64,000 nucleotides of DNA from Lacibacter luteus (lineage in GTDB: Bacteria > Bacteroidota > Bacteroidia > Chitinophagales > Chitinophagaceae). This document shows positions 17,558 to 25,700 of this stretch, one piece after another. Location: the NCBI RefSeq assembly GCF_004118265.1, contig NZ_SDHW01000001.1:558001-622000 (forward strand). Reading direction: 5' to 3'. Positions within the stretch are counted from its first letter, which is position 1, and every line of letters begins with the position of its first letter. Below the pieces are notes generated by a model, which saw nothing but the letters and a program-made list of their open reading frames with translations, was not told the DNA's origin and made no database searches. Made by a program: the position numbers and the translations under genes.

Positions 17558-18541
17558 TTATTTCTTCATGTACATCACTTCCTTCACCAGTTTTACGGTG
17601 CGTGGCACATCGGGCAGATAAGCTCCTACCAATGTAGGCGAATAGTGCATTGGCGCATCGGCACTTGTAATACGACGAATCGGCGCATCGAGGTAATCGA
17701 AACCTTCTTTCTGAATGCGGTACGCAATTTCAGATGATATAGATGCAAACGGCCATTGTTCTTCTACAATTACAAGGCGGTTTGTTTTTTTCACACTTTC
17801 AAGAATGGTAAACCAATCCAACGGACGAATCGTGCGTAAGTCGATTACTTCAGCTTCAATTCCTTCTTTCGCCAATTCTTCAGCAGCAGCTAAAGCTACC
17901 TTCATCATTTTGTTGAAAGAAACAATGGTTACATCACGGCCGGGACGCTTAATATCTGCTTTACCGATTTCAATGATGTATTCGCCTTCAGGCACTTCGC
18001 CTTTATCGCCATACATCACTTCACTTTCCATAAATACAACCGGATCGTTATCACGGATAGCCGCTTTCAACAAACCTTTTGAATCGTATGGGTTAGATGG
18101 AGAAATTACTTTTAAACCGGGAATGTTGGCATAATAGCTTTCGAAAGCTGTTGAGTGTTGTGCACCCAATTGACCTGCCGAACCGTTTGCACCACGAAAA
18201 ACGATGGGGCAACCAACCTGTCCGCCACTCATAGCCAGCATTTTTGATGCAGTATTGAGGATCTGATCCAAAGCCAGTACAGCAAAGTTCCAGGTCATAA
18301 ATTCAACTATCGGACGTAAGCCATTCTGAGCAGCGCCCACTGCAACTGCAGTAAAACCCAATTCGGAGATGGGTGTATCAATTACACGTTTTTCACCAAA
18401 TTCATCCAGCATACCCTGGCTAACCTTGTAAGCACCGTTGTATTCGGCAACTTCTTCACCCAGCAAAAACACTTTTTCATCTCTGCGCATTTCTTCCTGC
18501 ATCGCTTCACGCAGGGCTTCACGCATTGCAATTGTTCTCAT
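17558..18541 (-). CDS. pdhB: Pyruvate dehydrogenase E1 component, beta subunit
   Basis: This 327-residue cytosolic protein forms, with E1 alpha, the thiamine-diphosphate decarboxylase of the pyruvate dehydrogenase complex. Visible family segments are LLGEEVAEYNGAYKVSQGM, DTPISELGFTAVAVGAA (Glu contacting the thiazolium/pyrimidine), EFMTWNFAVLALDQI, the Q-H-S segment GQLGAQHSTAFES and the C-terminal transketolase domain with VEEQWPFASISSEIA. Length is typical. It stands alone, with its own consensus promoter and terminator; E1 alpha and E2 are not in the window. A branched-chain 2-oxoacid E1 beta is a close alternative, but I favour the pyruvate enzyme from similarity to Bacteroidota PdhB as I recall it. 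Confidence 0.92.
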   Translation of the reverse strand: MRTIAMREALREAMQEEMRRDEKVFLLGEEVAEYNGAYKVSQGMLDEFGEKRVIDTPISELGFTAVAVGAAQNGLRPIVEFMTWNFAVLALDQILNTASKMLAMSGGQVGCPIVFRGANGSAGQLGAQHSTAFESYYANIPGLKVISPSNPYDSKGLLKAAIRDNDPVVFMESEVMYGDKGEVPEGEYIIEIGKADIKRPGRDVTIVSFNKMMKVALAAAEELAKEGIEAEVIDLRTIRPLDWFTILESVKKTNRLVIVEEQWPFASISSEIAYRIQKEGFDYLDAPIRRITSADAPMHYSPTLVGAYLPDVPRTVKLVKEVMYMKK

Positions 18542-18567
18542 TGAAATAGCTTTGTTTTAAAGTGGGG

Positions 18568-18598
18568 CAAATTTATTGATAGAAGGGCAAACACCCAA
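18568..18598 (-). promoter_or_regulatory. Consensus promoter of pdhB
   Basis: On the minus strand TTG (18598-18596), a 20-bp spacer and TAAATTTG (18575-18568) match the Bacteroidota consensus exactly. The ATG lies 27 bp further on. Confidence 0.8.
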
Positions 18599-18674
18599 AA
18601 CTGATTCGTAACATAAATTCATCACTATAAATTAACTATGTTCGCTTTTCGTAACTCGTTAAAAGAAAAAGCAT

Positions 18675-20009
18675 TTGAAAACGATCCTTGTCTTTGGCGC
18701 CGGCAAATCGGCCACTGTTTTAATTGACTATCTCAAAATTACTGTAGCAGCAAAACAATGGAAATTAATTGTAGCCGATGCAAACCTGCAACAGCTACAG
18801 GAAAAACTCAGTAACGCTCCAAACACAGAGGCTGCAGAAGTAAACGTAACCAATGCAGAAGAGCGGAGCATGTTAATTGAAGCTGCTGATCTCGTAATAT
18901 CCTTACTCCCTCCTTTTTTACACAGCTATGTTGCCAAAGATTGCGTTGCTATTGGCAGGCATCTGCTGAATGCTTCTTATGTTGATGAAAGCATTCAACA
19001 ACTTGAAGCCGAAATAAACAGCAAGGAATTATTGTTTTTGTGTGAAATGGGACTCGACCCCGGTATTGACCACATGAGTGCTATGCAATTGTTTGATGAG
19101 ATACAAAGCAATGGAGGAACAATTACATCTTTTAAATCGCATTGTGGTGGATTGGTTGCTCCTGAAAGTGATGACAACCCCTGGCATTACAAGATCAGTT
19201 GGAATCCACGCAACATTGTAATGGCCGGGCATGCAGGTGCTGCTTACAAGCAAAATGGCGAGATCATTAAAAAAGACTATGCACAGGTTTTTGAAGATTG
19301 TCCTGAAATAAGCGTTGATGATCTTCCTGCATTTGCATGGTACCCCAACAGAGATTCGTTGAGTTATATACCGCTGTATAAACTTGAAAACGCAGCAACA
19401 TTTATACGAACAACTTTACGTTATGCCGATTTTTGTAAGGGATGGGATGTAATGGTTGATCTTGATTTAACCAGTGAAGATGATACGGCGTTGGTAAAAC
19501 AATGCAGCACCTATGCCGATTGGTTTGCTGCAAAAACAAAACGCATCGAAGGCCGTGAACTTAGCCTGCGCATGTATCTTGAACTGTATGTAAAAGAAGC
19601 CGATCATGATCTTATTCTTGAACAATTCGCCTTCCTTGAACTTGAAAGCAACGAAGCTCTCCCATCAACTGTAAAATGCAGTGCAGATATTCTGCAGCAG
19701 AAAGCAGAACAGAAACTGGCACTTAAACCTACAGATAAAGACATGATTGTTATGCTGCACGAAATTGAGTACAGCAAGAACAACCAAACACATACGGTTA
19801 ACAGCAGCCTTGTTGTAAAAGGCGATGACAGTCTTCGCACAGCAATGGCCAAAACAGTTGGCCTGCCATTGGGCATTGCTGCAAAACTTATACTGGAAGA
19901 AAAAATAAAGCTGAGAGGTTTACATATACCTACACGAAAAGAAATTTATGAGCCGGTGTTACTTGAGTTGCAACAGCATGGTGTTGTTTTTAATGAACAA
20001 CGAAACTAA
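18675..20009 (+). CDS. Saccharopine dehydrogenase family protein (LYS9/AASS-like)
   Basis: This 444-residue NAD(P)-dependent oxidoreductase has a Rossmann fold with ILVFGAGKSATVLI (about 4-17) and the LYS9-type motif CEMGLDPGIDHMSAM, followed by the large catalytic domain with SHCGGLVAPESDDNPWHYK. The LYS9 group converts saccharopine to glutamate and 2-aminoadipate semialdehyde; in bacteria the true substrate may differ. The start appears to be TTG at 18675: an in-frame TAA lies five codons upstream, and the next ATG would remove the nucleotide-binding loop. Its 3' end overlaps the convergent DUF4328-like gene by 4 bp. No other lysine-pathway gene is nearby. Confidence 0.88.
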   Translation: MKTILVFGAGKSATVLIDYLKITVAAKQWKLIVADANLQQLQEKLSNAPNTEAAEVNVTNAEERSMLIEAADLVISLLPPFLHSYVAKDCVAIGRHLLNASYVDESIQQLEAEINSKELLFLCEMGLDPGIDHMSAMQLFDEIQSNGGTITSFKSHCGGLVAPESDDNPWHYKISWNPRNIVMAGHAGAAYKQNGEIIKKDYAQVFEDCPEISVDDLPAFAWYPNRDSLSYIPLYKLENAATFIRTTLRYADFCKGWDVMVDLDLTSEDDTALVKQCSTYADWFAAKTKRIEGRELSLRMYLELYVKEADHDLILEQFAFLELESNEALPSTVKCSADILQQKAEQKLALKPTDKDMIVMLHEIEYSKNNQTHTVNSSLVVKGDDSLRTAMAKTVGLPLGIAAKLILEEKIKLRGLHIPTRKEIYEPVLLELQQHGVVFNEQRN

Positions 20010-20485
20010 TTGTGCTTATTGAGAAGGTATTCCTTTTCCACATCAAGTAAATCGTTATCCTGGTTATCCAGAATAAGTTTGCGGCATTTTTGTATTTGTA
20101 TCCAGTAAACAATAAAACAAACAAACCATCCTGCTCCTGCAAGTGTTTTAATTTCTTTAACCGGAATTAACGAAACGAAATAAAGAAGAATACTTGCAAT
20201 GCCTGCTGCACGTGTAGGATATAACTCCCTTCGGGTAATTTGTAAGCGATCGAACTCTTCTGCAAAAGAAGCCGACAAACGGTTAACAACAACAAACGAC
20301 CAGTAGAAATTAAAAACAGGTATCAGCTGAAACCAAACATCACTGGTATTTAATTTCCTGCTTGGCAAATAGATCACACTTATTGCCCGGTGTTGCCCAT
20401 ATATGAAAAGCACAGCAACAGCAATCAAGAGAAAGAATGTAAGAAAAGGGATCAGCAGTATGCCGTAACTAAAAATATCGTCCAT
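20006..20485 (-). CDS. DUF4328-like multi-span membrane protein
   Basis: This 159-residue inner-membrane protein has about four hydrophobic segments (ILLIPFLTFFLLIAVAVLFI, VWFQLIPVFNFYWSFVVVN, AAGIASILLYFVSLI, GAGWFVCFIVYWIQI). The LIPVFNFYWSFVVV segment recalls DUF4328 membrane proteins. Function is unknown. It overlaps the 3' end of the saccharopine dehydrogenase gene by 4 bp, tail to tail, and lies 30 bp downstream of a small soluble protein gene on the same strand, so those two may be co-transcribed. Confidence 0.75.
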   Translation of the reverse strand: MDDIFSYGILLIPFLTFFLLIAVAVLFIYGQHRAISVIYLPSRKLNTSDVWFQLIPVFNFYWSFVVVNRLSASFAEEFDRLQITRRELYPTRAAGIASILLYFVSLIPVKEIKTLAGAGWFVCFIVYWIQIQKCRKLILDNQDNDLLDVEKEYLLNKHN

Positions 20486-20515
20486 AGGGTGCTCTGCATT
20501 GTTTCTTAAAAAAAG

Positions 20516-20896
20516 CTATTCTACAGCTATTAAAAAAGTACCAAGATCAACAACTTCGCCCTCTCCCATTTTAAACTGCTGCAAATCTTCTATACTCAGC
20601 TCCTGCAACACTTTTGTTGTAAACACAGGTTTATCGTTTTGCAGTACCACAAAATAAAAGTCGGGCTTTGCTTCTTTAAATGCGGCATCGTTTACAAATG
20701 CGTCGTGTGCAAAAGCAATACGTATATGACCTTCTTTATCCGGGTAGCTTTCGCCCAAATAATCATCATCAACAATATCCCTGTCGTACAGCCGAACTGT
20801 ATAACCATCACCAAACAAAGGTTTGTCGTTGCCTTTTGTAATAAACCTGGCAGTAACAATAAGATCGGGTTCTTTATTAAGTGTAAAGTCGCTCAT
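20516..20896 (-). CDS. Small soluble beta-rich protein of unknown function
   Basis: This 126-residue acidic protein has no signal peptide. It begins MSDFTLNKEPDLIVTARFIT and contains GDGYTVRLYDRDIVDDDYLG and EGHIRIAFAHDAFVND. The pattern of a ligand-like strand followed by Asp-rich D-R-D and D-D-D-Y-L-G looks like a C2-like or transthyretin-like sandwich describing a material property, but I cannot assign a family. It is upstream of the DUF4328-like gene with a 30-bp gap. A strong terminator lies just upstream and ends the lepA transcript. Confidence 0.7.
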   Translation of the reverse strand: MSDFTLNKEPDLIVTARFITKGNDKPLFGDGYTVRLYDRDIVDDDYLGESYPDKEGHIRIAFAHDAFVNDAAFKEAKPDFYFVVLQNDKPVFTTKVLQELSIEDLQQFKMGEGEVVDLGTFLIAVE

Positions 20897-20961
20897 AGTT
20901 GCGGGTTTTGTGTGAATAGGGGTATTACTAATTGAATTTACGGAAACTTACGATAAATAAA

Positions 20962-20989
20962 AAAGCACAAAGAATGTTCTTTGTGCTTT
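20962..20989 (-). terminator. Intrinsic terminator after lepA
   Basis: AAAGCACAAAGAA (20962-20974) pairs perfectly with TTCTTTGTGCTTT (20977-20989), a 13-bp stem, and on the minus strand it is followed by T-rich sequence. It lies 53 bp past the lepA stop codon. Confidence 0.8.
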
Positions 20990-21042
20990 AGTTTATCTAT
21001 TGAGCAGATCCCTCATAATTCGGGATGACAGCTTACCTCATC

Positions 21043-22836
21043 TTAATCATCCAGTTTCAACACTGCCAAGAAAGCTTCCTGCGGCACTTCTACGTTACCT
21101 ATCTGGCGCATACGCTTCTTACCTTCTTTCTGTTTTTCCAACAGTTTACGTTTACGGCTGATATCGCCACCATAACATTTTGCCGTTACATCTTTGCGCA
21201 TTGCACTGATGGTTTCACGAGCAACGATCTTGGCACCAATGGCTGCCTGTATAGCAATCTGAAATTGCTGACGGGGAACCAACTCTTTCAACTTTTCGCA
21301 AAGCTTACGACCAAAATCATGTGCACGGCTGCGGTGGATCAATGCACTCAATGCATCCACTTTATCACCATTCAACAGCACATCCATTTTAATAATATCT
21401 GCTTCACGGTAACCAAGCGGGTTATAATCGAACGATGCATAACCACGGGTTTGCGATTTCAGTTTATCGTAAAAGTCGAATACAATTTCCGTTAACGGCA
21501 TTTCAAAGATCAATTCTACACGTGTTTGTGTGAGATAGCTTTGATTGATGAGGATACCACGTTTGCCCAAACAAAGCGTCATAATGTTTCCGATGTAATC
21601 GGGCTTGGTAATGATCTGTGCTTTGATGAAAGGCTCTTCGATCCTGTCCATGGCCGTTGGTTCGGGCATTTGTGCAGGATTGTTCACCTGTATTTTTTCA
21701 CCACGGGTGGTGTAGGCTATAAAACTTACGTTGGGTACAGTTGTAATTACAGTTTGGTTGAACTCACGCTCCAGACGTTCCTGGATAATTTCCATGTGCA
21801 GCAATCCTAAGAAGCCGCAACGGAAACCAAAGCCAAGGGCTTGTGATGTTTCCAGTTCAAACGTTAATGAAGCATCGTTCAACTGCAGTTTATCCATGCA
21901 ATCACGCAACTCTTCAAAATCTTCTGTAACCACGGGGAAGATACCGGCAAATACCATCGGTTTCACTTCCTGGAAACCACGGATGGCTTCCTGTGTTGGA
22001 TTAGCAGCCAGTGTAATGGTATCACCCACTTTCACCTCTTTGGCATTTTTAATACCGGTGATGAGATAACCCACATCGCCACAAGTCACTTCTTTCTTCT
22101 CGGTCATCTTTAGTTTTAAGATGCCGATCTCGGCTGCTTCATATTCCTGATCGGTACTTACAAATTTTACTTTATCTCCTTTCTTAATACTGCCGTTGAG
22201 AATACGGAAGTAAACAATGATACCACGAAAACTGTTGAACACGCTATCGAAGATCAAGGCCTGCAATGGTTCAGCAGGTTTGCCCTGTGGTGCAGGAATA
22301 CGTTCAACAATGGCTTCAAGAATTCCGTCAATACCAATTCCTGAACGACCGCTCGCCAACAGAATTTCTTCGGGCTTACAACCGATGAGTTCAATGATCT
22401 GGTCTTTTACTTCCTCGATCATGGCCCCTTCCATATCGATCTTGTTGATAACCGGAATAATCTCCAGATCATTATCAATGGCCAAATAAAGATTGGAAAT
22501 GGTTTGTGCCTGGATACCCTGTGCTGCATCTACCAGCAGCAATGCGCCTTCGCAGGCAGCAAGCGCACGGCTCACTTCATAACTAAAATCTACGTGGCCG
22601 GGTGTATCAATGAGGTTCAGGATATATTCCTGACCATCGGTGTGTTTGTAGTTGATCTGGATAGCGTGACTTTTGATGGTGATCCCTTTTTCACGTTCCA
22701 GATCCATATCGTCCAATACCTGGTCCATCATTTCACGTTCGCTGATGGTGTTGGTGGTTTGTAATAAACGATCGGCCAGGGTACTTTTTCCGTGGTCGAT
22801 ATGGGCGATGATGCAAAAATTCCTGATATTCTTCAT
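21043..22836 (-). CDS. lepA: Elongation factor 4 (LepA), ribosome back-translocating GTPase
   Basis: This 597-residue cytosolic translational GTPase acts on paused or mis-translocated ribosomes and in 30S assembly. Domain I carries G1 AHIDHGKST (11-19), the switch segment [19 protein letters not shown] and NKIDM. The EF-G-like domains II, III and V follow, and the LepA-specific C-terminal domain includes the conserved [15 protein letters not shown] and [21 protein letters not shown]. Length is exactly typical. AAGGAG lies 10 bp before the ATG, and a TATCTTTG -7 box lies about 26 bp upstream. It is monocistronic, bounded by the terminator at 20962-20989. Confidence 0.98.
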   Translation of the reverse strand: MKNIRNFCIIAHIDHGKSTLADRLLQTTNTISEREMMDQVLDDMDLEREKGITIKSHAIQINYKHTDGQEYILNLIDTPGHVDFSYEVSRALAACEGALLLVDAAQGIQAQTISNLYLAIDNDLEIIPVINKIDMEGAMIEEVKDQIIELIGCKPEEILLASGRSGIGIDGILEAIVERIPAPQGKPAEPLQALIFDSVFNSFRGIIVYFRILNGSIKKGDKVKFVSTDQEYEAAEIGILKLKMTEKKEVTCGDVGYLITGIKNAKEVKVGDTITLAANPTQEAIRGFQEVKPMVFAGIFPVVTEDFEELRDCMDKLQLNDASLTFELETSQALGFGFRCGFLGLLHMEIIQERLEREFNQTVITTVPNVSFIAYTTRGEKIQVNNPAQMPEPTAMDRIEEPFIKAQIITKPDYIGNIMTLCLGKRGILINQSYLTQTRVELIFEMPLTEIVFDFYDKLKSQTRGYASFDYNPLGYREADIIKMDVLLNGDKVDALSALIHRSRAHDFGRKLCEKLKELVPRQQFQIAIQAAIGAKIVARETISAMRKDVTAKCYGGDISRKRKLLEKQKEGKKRMRQIGNVEVPQEAFLAVLKLDD

Positions 22837-22861
22837 TAAAACTCCTTCGATTTCAAGGCGG

Positions 22862-22869
22862 CAAAGATA
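22862..22869 (-). promoter_or_regulatory. Candidate -7 box of the lepA promoter
   Basis: The minus strand reads TATCTTTG, a perfect TAnnTTTG element, 25 bp before the lepA ATG. The -33 position has TTTCC rather than TTTG, so the upstream element is only partial. Confidence 0.5.
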
Positions 22870-23025
22870 GGTGAATTAGGCGTGCGGAAAGCAGTGAATA
22901 ACGGGTGGGGATAAAGACAGAAAGGCAATGATGGGACGGGCTTTTAAGACTATGAGGAGCTGTGGTTGCGTCGCACACTTCAAAGCAGGGAATACTATTA
23001 AACGCTTTAAGTTAAGGTTTTACTT

Positions 23026-23111
23026 AGCTGTCTGACATCTTCGATATCCCGACAGCAGATACGATCTGAATTTCGGATGCGATGTCAGGACACTGTAAGT
23101 GTCAGACACCT
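23026..23111. repeat. Palindromic repeat, copy A (upstream of DUF2809)
   Basis: This 86-bp element begins AGCTGTCTGACATCTTCGAT and ends AAGTGTCAGACACCT. Its ends are inverted repeats (AGGTGTCTGACA against TGTCAGACACCT, one mismatch). A second copy in the same orientation lies at 23518-23604. Shared inner blocks are TCTGACATCT, CGAT-TCC-GACA, AATTTCGGA, GTGTCAG and CAGA-ACCT. The gap it sits in (22837-23149) holds this repeat, the lepA promoter and nothing else I can call. Confidence 0.75.
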
Positions 23112-23149
23112 GAAGGAATCCTGTATCATTGTAAAACATTTTCGTACAC

Positions 23150-23518
23150 ATGAAATTCAACCTTCGATATTTTGTACTCTTTCTTCTGCTTTTGGCAACC
23201 GAAATCCTCATTGCCCTTTTTGTACACGACACAATCATTCGCCCGTACATCGGCGACTTATTAGTTGTGATCCTCCTCTACTGTTTTATTAAATCGTTTT
23301 TTGCAACGCCAGTGTTTAAAACAGCAATTGCTGTGTTGGCTTTCGCTTTTCTGGTAGAGCTGCTGCAATACTTTAATATTGTTCAATGGCTCGGGCTACA
23401 ACATTCAAAAGCAGCCCGCATCATCATCGGTTCTTCATTTGAATGGAAAGATCTGCTGGCTTATATGGCAGGTGCAGTTGTAATAATTTTATTTGAAAGA
23501 AGAAGAAAGACCTCTTAA
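23150..23518 (+). CDS. DUF2809 membrane protein
   Basis: This 122-residue inner-membrane protein has four to five hydrophobic segments covering almost the whole chain. Typical DUF2809 features are the RPYIGDLLVVILLYCFIK segment, a Phe-Leu-Val-Glu-Leu-Leu-Gln-Tyr-Phe block (VELLQYFNIV), and FEWKDLLAYMAGAV near the end; VanZ-like proteins share this layout. Function is unknown. It lies between two copies of an ~87-bp palindromic repeat: copy A ends 38 bp before the ATG, and copy B begins inside its stop codon. It therefore looks like a single-gene cassette set between repeats. Confidence 0.88.
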   Translation: MKFNLRYFVLFLLLLATEILIALFVHDTIIRPYIGDLLVVILLYCFIKSFFATPVFKTAIAVLAFAFLVELLQYFNIVQWLGLQHSKAARIIIGSSFEWKDLLAYMAGAVVIILFERRRKTS

Positions 23519-23604
23519 GGTGTCTGACATCTGCGATGTCCTGACACTGCATGCTTTCAAAATTTCGGAGTGTGGTGTCAGTACGCTGCAAGCGTCAGAT
23601 ACCT
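23518..23604. repeat. Palindromic repeat, copy B (downstream of DUF2809)
   Basis: This 87-bp element begins AGGTGTCTGACATCTGCGAT and ends AAGCGTCAGATACCT. It is clearly homologous to copy A at 23026-23111 in the same orientation, with substitutions concentrated in the middle. Its first base is the last base of the DUF2809 stop codon. It could give a stem-loop in the transcript. Confidence 0.75.
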
Positions 23605-23689
23605 GTAAAGAACACAGCCTGAAAAAGAGAATCTGCCGTTTAATCAAATCGCAGAAAATTTCTATCTTCCTTTAAACTTGCCATTCAAT

Positions 23690-24025
23690 ATGAATTCTAT
23701 CAAACTGCAGGAAGCCTTTCTTCGCATCGATATACTCAAGCAACAAGGATTCTCTAACGATGAGATTCTGCAACGTTTACTGGAAACAGGTTTATCCAAT
23801 GATGTGGCCCAACAACAATTCAACGAATGGAAAAAGATCCGCAACGAAAAGAAACGCAATTCCGCATTTGTGTACTGCGGCATCGGCATTTTCCTGCTTA
23901 CGACAGGTTTCTTTTTTACGCTTATGCTTTTTAACAGTAACAGCAATTTTAATTTTGCATTGTACGGCCTAACAATCATCGGACTTGTATTGGTATTTAA
24001 AGGCATGATTGATTTAATGAGTTAA
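23690..24025 (+). CDS. Small membrane protein with N-terminal helical domain, unknown function
   Basis: This 111-residue protein begins with a soluble helical part (about 1-60: IKLQEAFLRIDILKQQGFSN, then EILQRLLETGL and AQQQFNEWKKIRNEKKR). Two transmembrane segments follow (FVYCGIGIFLLTTGFFFTLMLF and FALYGLTIIGLVLVFKGMIDL). I do not recognise the family. I use the ATG at 23690; a TTG four codons earlier is possible. It lies 86 bp after repeat copy B and 69 bp before the amidohydrolase gene. Confidence 0.7.
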   Translation: MNSIKLQEAFLRIDILKQQGFSNDEILQRLLETGLSNDVAQQQFNEWKKIRNEKKRNSAFVYCGIGIFLLTTGFFFTLMLFNSNSNFNFALYGLTIIGLVLVFKGMIDLMS

Positions 24026-24094
24026 CAATCTTCGCCTCTCCTCTCTTTTATTACTCATTGCTTCTTACCTTTCATGCTACCAAACCAATACAGC

Positions 24095-25543
24095 ATGAGA
24101 AGTATTTTAGCATTCGCTTCATTATTCCTGTTCACGTATGTGCAGGCACAAAAGAAACCAACAGTAAGCAAAGACGATCAATTAAAAACGCAGGCATCCT
24201 CCTCTATCCAGGCCGGCTACGATCAATACAAAACAATGGCACTGCAGATTTGGGATTATGCCGAAGTTGGTTATAAAGAAGTAAAGAGCAGCGCACTTCT
24301 TCAACAAACTTTAAAAGACAATGGGTTTACAGTTGAAGCAGGTGTTGCAGGTATTCCAACTGCGTTTGTAGCAACTTACGGCAGCGGCTCTCCTGTTATT
24401 GCTATCCTTGCGGAATTTGATGCATTGCCGGGTTTATCACAAACCAATGCGCCGGAAAAAACAAGTGCGGGAAAAGATGCAGGTCATGCATGCGGTCACC
24501 ACTTATTTGGCGTGGCATCTGTTGCATCCGGTATCGCAATAAAAAAACTCATTGAAGAAAAAAAGTTCACAGGTACTATTAAAGTATTTGGTTGTCCTGC
24601 AGAAGAAGGCGGCAGTGGTAAAGTGTATTTGGTAAGAGCAGGATTGTTTAAAGATGTAGATGTTGCCATTCACTGGCATCCGGGTAATGATAATGGCGTT
24701 ACCATGACAAGTGCATTGGCAAACATGAGTGCCAAGTTTCGTTTTCGTGGTATTTCTGCACATGCAGCTGCATCACCGGAGCGAGGCCGTTCCGCATTAG
24801 ATGGTGTGGAAGCCATGAACAATATGGTGAACATGATGCGTGAACATATTCCACAGGAAACACGTATTCATTATGTGATAACAAGTGGTGGTAAAGCGCC
24901 CAATGTAATTCCTGATTATGCAGAAGTGTATTATTATGTTCGTCATCCAAAGCGTGACCAGGTGCAAAGCATCTTCAATCGTGTAGTGAATGCAGCAAAT
25001 GGTGCGGGACTTGGCACCGAAACAAAAATGGAATTTGAAATGATCGGTGGCACACATGATCTCTTACTCAACAGAACATTGGCTGAGGTTATGCAGAAAA
25101 ATTTAGATAAAACAGGTGGTGTACAATACACAGCTGCCGAGGTTGAGTTTGCCAATAAAATTCAGGCAACGTTCGGCTTTCCAGCACCGCCTGTTGCAAA
25201 TGCGGGACTTGTAAAGCCATTGAAAATAGAAATGGATGCAGGCGGTGGCAGTACCGATGTGGGCGATGTTAGTTATGCAGTACCAACAGTTGGTTTACGT
25301 TCGGCAACATGGGTATCCGGTACAGCCGCACATAGCTGGCAGGCAGTTGCATGCGGTGGTACAGAAATCGGCACAAAGGGCATGATGGTATCAGCCAAGA
25401 CAATGGCCATGACGGCAATTGATTTATTTCTTCACCCCGAATTAATTGAAAAAGCAAAAGCAGAATTTAAACAACAGATCGGCGATTATCAATACAAAGC
25501 ATTATTGGGCGATCGTAAACCTGCATTGAATTACAGAGATTAA
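24095..25543 (+). CDS. Secreted M20-family amidohydrolase (AbgB-like)
   Basis: This 482-residue exported metallo-amidohydrolase/carboxypeptidase belongs to the M20D group. A signal peptide (MRSILAFASLFLFTYVQAQ) is followed by the catalytic domain with the metal-binding GKDAGHACGHHLFGV box, CPAEEGGSGKVYLV (Glu pair) and AIHWHPGNDN. The dimerisation domain lies in the middle (SAKFRFRGISAHAAASPERG), and GTAAHSWQAVACGG is near the C-terminus. AbgB, the family's named member, cleaves p-aminobenzoyl-glutamate; indole-acetyl-amino-acid hydrolases are also close, so the substrate is open. I favour the ATG at 24095; one 21 bp upstream would add LPNQYS-type residues before the signal peptide. Confidence 0.9.
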   Translation: MRSILAFASLFLFTYVQAQKKPTVSKDDQLKTQASSSIQAGYDQYKTMALQIWDYAEVGYKEVKSSALLQQTLKDNGFTVEAGVAGIPTAFVATYGSGSPVIAILAEFDALPGLSQTNAPEKTSAGKDAGHACGHHLFGVASVASGIAIKKLIEEKKFTGTIKVFGCPAEEGGSGKVYLVRAGLFKDVDVAIHWHPGNDNGVTMTSALANMSAKFRFRGISAHAAASPERGRSALDGVEAMNNMVNMMREHIPQETRIHYVITSGGKAPNVIPDYAEVYYYVRHPKRDQVQSIFNRVVNAANGAGLGTETKMEFEMIGGTHDLLLNRTLAEVMQKNLDKTGGVQYTAAEVEFANKIQATFGFPAPPVANAGLVKPLKIEMDAGGGSTDVGDVSYAVPTVGLRSATWVSGTAAHSWQAVACGGTEIGTKGMMVSAKTMAMTAIDLFLHPELIEKAKAEFKQQIGDYQYKALLGDRKPALNYRD

Positions 25544-25551
25544 ATAAGCTT

Positions 25552-25658
25552 AAGTATGCCATACCTGTTTTGCTTTTCGATTTAAAAGGAACAGGTAGAT
25601 AGGTATGGCATACTTACAAATATGTTCAAACTGAGAGGCAAAAAAGTATGGCATACTT
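25552..25658. repeat. Three copies of a 15-bp palindrome AAGTATGSCATACTT
   Basis: Copies are AAGTATGCCATACCT (25552-25566), AGGTATGGCATACTT (25601-25615, the exact reverse complement of the first) and AAGTATGGCATACTT (25644-25658). Inner stems ACCTGTT/AACAGGT and CTTTT/AAAAG lie between the first two. The block sits between the amidohydrolase and the nucleoid-associated-protein genes. It could be an operator array or a REP-like element; no T-run makes it a terminator. Confidence 0.7.
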
Positions 25659-25700
25659 ATCTATTGATTTATCTTGCGGCACTTTAGTTAATTGCAGTTC

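Noticed and set aside
21025-21495. 156-codon plus-strand ORF opposite lepA
   Set aside because: It lies wholly antisense to a clear lepA reading frame, with no promoter; such shadows are common opposite conserved genes.
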